From: Acutalibacter sp. 1XD8-33
GTDB lineage: Bacteria > Bacillota > Clostridia > Oscillospirales > Acutalibacteraceae
Length of the DNA: 64,000 bases
Assembly: GCF_003612555.1 (NCBI RefSeq)
Contig: NZ_RAZF01000003.1
Location: 1-64,000 of the forward strand
Reading direction: 5' to 3'
Of this stretch, positions 62,128 to 64,000 are shown in pieces. A program made the position numbers and the translations under genes. The notes beneath the pieces are model-generated. The model was not told the DNA's origin and did not search any database. It worked only from the letters and a program-made list of their open reading frames with translations. Each line of letters starts with the position of its first letter. The first letter of the stretch is position 1.

Positions 62128-64000
62128 CTATTCGGAAAGGATCACCTGCGTCAGGTGCGCGGCCAGATCCACCGATCCCACATTGTACCCCGCGCAGGCA
62201 AAGCGGCCATAGCCCTCGCCGTCCGCCAGCACCAGCAGGGGCAGACGCCCCGGCTCCAGGTACATCCGCCGGGCCGCCGCCTCCGCGGCCTCCCGGTTCT
62301 CCGGCCAGAGCTTTGCTCCGGGCAGGCGCTCCCCCAGGGCCTCCCCGCCGATGAGGTGCACCCCGCAGCACAAAGCCCCCAGCTTCTCCGCCGATTCCTG
62401 GAGCTCATTGAGTAGATGCTCCGTGGGCTCCGCGCCGGGGTCCACCCAGCACAGCAGGCTGGGCCCTTCCCAGGAGATCCCCAGGGGCGGCAGCTTGAGC
62501 CTTTGCAAAAGCTCCTCCCGGCTGGCTTTCCGGAACCGGGCCTCCACTGTCCGGCTCTCTCCGGCCTTTAGATTGATCTCCTGCATTTCTCCCAGCTGAT
62601 TCCCCCCCGGCAGGCGGGTGGAGGCAATTAGCCGGTACTCCCCGGCGGGCAGCTCCACGGCCTCCCCCGGCCGCAGGGGAGCCATCCGCCAGCCCTGGTC
62701 CCAGGCCATCAGCCCCAGGGCTCCCCGCTCTCCCGGCGGGGTTTTCACCGTGAGCCAGGCGGACGCCTCGCCGCCGGCCCGGCGGAAGGCTCCCTCCCGC
62801 CAGAACTCCGGCCAGCCTCCCGGCGCGATTCTGGCCGGGATTCCTTTTGCCCGGCACAGGGCGCAGAACAGCGTCCCCCGCCCGGCCTCCTGGACCGCGC
62901 CTAGCTTCCAGGCTCCCGCCGGGGTCTGGGGCAACTCCGGAAAGCTCTGGATGGTGGGAAGGGCCTGAGCCAGCCCCCAAAGCTCTTCCGGGGAATCCGG
63001 CAGCGCCGCCCCTTCCAGCAGCTCCCGCCAAGGGGCCAGGGGCTCCAGCCCGATCCGGGGACAGAGCAGGGCGCTCTCGAAAACCTCCCGCGACAGGCCG
63101 CTTTCGTGGGCCAGGGCCCCTTCGCAATCCCGCCACAGGGCTTCGGGGAGGCTTCCCGCCCGGTCTTTCCGGGTCAGGGTTCCCAGAGCCCACCCGGCCA
63201 GCGGCCTCCTCTCAGAAGGGGGCTCCGCCCGCTTGCGGGCCCTGCGCGCCTCTTTCAACCGTTCCATCTCCCGGCGGCGGGACTGCTTCTCCTCCTCTGT
63301 CAGGGCCGGGGACGTGCGGCCGGAATCCGCCGGGGCCAGGAAGTCGAAGCTCCCCGGCTCCACCCGGCTCCCCGACAGAGTCAGAAGCGCCTTTTCCGTC
63401 TCTCCCGTGTGGACCAGTGCTTCCCCGAAAAGACCGTCTTTCTCCGCCGTCACCCAGAGGCTTCCCAGTCCCAGGTTCAGCCGGGCCTCGCCATTCTCTC
63501 CCGCAATCCGCCGGGCGATTTCCCGCAGTCCGCCGTCGTTCAGCAGATAGATTCCGATCTCCGCCCTGCAAAGAGGCTCTCCCTGGGGCCCGGCCACTCG
63601 CACCTCAAAGGGCCGGGCTTTGGCATACCGGGCGGTGACACTCTCATAGGCCACGCCCTCCCGCCGGTTCAGGTCCAGGGGGCTGACGCCCGGAAACAGG
63701 AACTCCCAGCCCGGGGCCTCCCCTACAAAAACTTTGGTGTGGCAGAGCATGGCCCGGCCCGCCGCCGGGATGAACCAGCCCATGTCCAGCCGGGGCTCCG
63801 GCTCGCAGGCCCCCAGAAAGCGCCAGTGCGCCCCATCCCAGGCCTCCACCCAGGCGTGGTTGTCGTCGCAGTGGGACCATCGGGGGGCATAGACCTGCCG
63901 GGCGGCGATGCCCACGCTGCGCAGGGCGTTCACCGCGAAAACCGACTCTTCCCCGCAGCGGCCCCAGCCCCGGCGGTAAATATCCAGGGCCGAGGAGGTG
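62128..64000 (-). CDS. Transglutaminase-like protein, N-terminus beyond the window
   Basis: The frame continues through the right edge; a GTG at 63933 is not the start. At the edge it reads YRRGWGRCGEESVFAVNALR, with the transglutaminase cysteine, then WSHCDDNHAWVEAWD with the catalytic histidine. After about residue 120 come Ig/carboxypeptidase-regulatory-like strands (FEVRVAGPQGEPLCRAEIGIY), a charged Arg/Glu linker, and a second domain that holds another transglutaminase-like stretch (FCALCRAKGIPARIAPGGWPE). About 624 residues are visible. Likely an extracellular or cell-surface peptidase-like protein. Confidence 0.85.
   Translation of the reverse strand, partial: TSSALDIYRRGWGRCGEESVFAVNALRSVGIAARQVYAPRWSHCDDNHAWVEAWDGAHWRFLGACEPEPRLDMGWFIPAAGRAMLCHTKVFVGEAPGWEFLFPGVSPLDLNRREGVAYESVTARYAKARPFEVRVAGPQGEPLCRAEIGIYLLNDGGLREIARRIAGENGEARLNLGLGSLWVTAEKDGLFGEALVHTGETEKALLTLSGSRVEPGSFDFLAPADSGRTSPALTEEEKQSRRREMERLKEARRARKRAEPPSERRPLAGWALGTLTRKDRAGSLPEALWRDCEGALAHESGLSREVFESALLCPRIGLEPLAPWRELLEGAALPDSPEELWGLAQALPTIQSFPELPQTPAGAWKLGAVQEAGRGTLFCALCRAKGIPARIAPGGWPEFWREGAFRRAGGEASAWLTVKTPPGERGALGLMAWDQGWRMAPLRPGEAVELPAGEYRLIASTRLPGGNQLGEMQEINLKAGESRTVEARFRKASREELLQRLKLPPLGISWEGPSLLCWVDPGAEPTEHLLNELQESAEKLGALCCGVHLIGGEALGERLPGAKLWPENREAAEAAARRMYLEPGRLPLLVLADGEGYGRFACAGYNVGSVDLAAHLTQVILSE

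Noticed and set aside
1-64000. CRISPR arrays
   Set aside because: No regularly spaced short direct repeats; the repeats present are long, dispersed and palindromic, and no cas genes are in view.
1-64000. tRNA or rRNA genes
   Set aside because: No cloverleaf with a T-loop GGTTCGA-type motif and CCA-proximal stem was found in the gaps I read; many of the hairpin modules imitate parts of such structures but lack the rest.
63933-64000. GTG at 63933 as the start of the transglutaminase-like gene
   Set aside because: The frame stays open to the window edge and the catalytic cysteine (RCGEES) lies upstream of that codon.

Overview
The window looks like chromosomal DNA of a GC-rich, low-oxygen Firmicute of the Clostridia, most like the Oscillospiraceae/Ruminococcaceae. 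This placement is inferred from gene content and was not tested by search. Supporting genes include the rplU-prp-rpmA operon with an L27 that keeps a cleavable N-terminus, the CdaA/CdaR cyclic-di-AMP pair, DUF951, a YjfB-type small protein, ThyX in place of ThyA, GpmI, an ECF sigma factor paired with a DUF4179 anti-sigma factor, and an MltG-U32 (YrrO-type) pair. I saw no rRNA, tRNA, CRISPR array, prophage or transposase gene. Most genes are compact, GC-rich and preceded by clear AGGAGG-type ribosome binding sites.

Layout. 0.2-4.7 kb: a MORN-repeat protein, a small glycine-rich protein, trmL, a pentapeptide-repeat protein and a stand-alone E2-type acyltransferase. 4.7-10.6 kb: lower glycolysis (pgk, a 47-residue ORF, tpiA, a methyltransferase, gpmI). 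10.6-19.8 kb: a cupin gene broken by a hairpin element, a CLC-type channel, a GH3 glycosidase with a consensus promoter, a lipoprotein, a truncated V8-like protease, two small proteins and an M18 aminopeptidase. 20-26.3 kb (minus strand): an operon-like run cdaA-cdaR-DUF951-monooxygenase-prfA-TsaC/CoaE fusion-lytic transglycosylase. 26.6-33 kb: a cysteine desulfurase with a DUF3343 protein, a large SLH/SH3/GH24 surface lysozyme, and ackA divergent from tmcAL. 34.7-42.7 kb: the ECF sigma/anti-sigma pair, a frameshifted gene, an M16 peptidase and cyuA. 42.9-51.3 kb: an acetyltransferase, a P-loop protein, L27/Prp/L21, a YjfB-like protein, an esterase, mutY and a hybrid histidine kinase. 52-64 kb: a U32 peptidase-family protein with mltG, an operon of solute-binding lipoprotein-thyX-tmk-DJ-1-YccF, two tandem GNAT paralogues, a nitroreductase and a transglutaminase-like protein running off the right end.

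The most striking signal lies between the genes. At least four families of short, non-coding, inverted-repeat elements are scattered through the window. Family A has about 11 full copies, one minimal copy and one partial copy. It is 190-410 bp long, bounded by terminal inverted repeats that end in GGCC, and built from interchangeable hairpin modules. Family B has four copies of about 90-120 bp, each with two long hairpins around a GC-rich core, whose stem sequences differ from copy to copy while the pairing is kept. Families C and D are about 165-185 bp palindromic units. Many copies begin at, or overlap, the stop codon of a gene. One B copy has broken a cupin gene and one A copy encodes the last residues of a lytic transglycosylase. 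These elements, with no transposase in view, are the best candidate for an undescribed system here.
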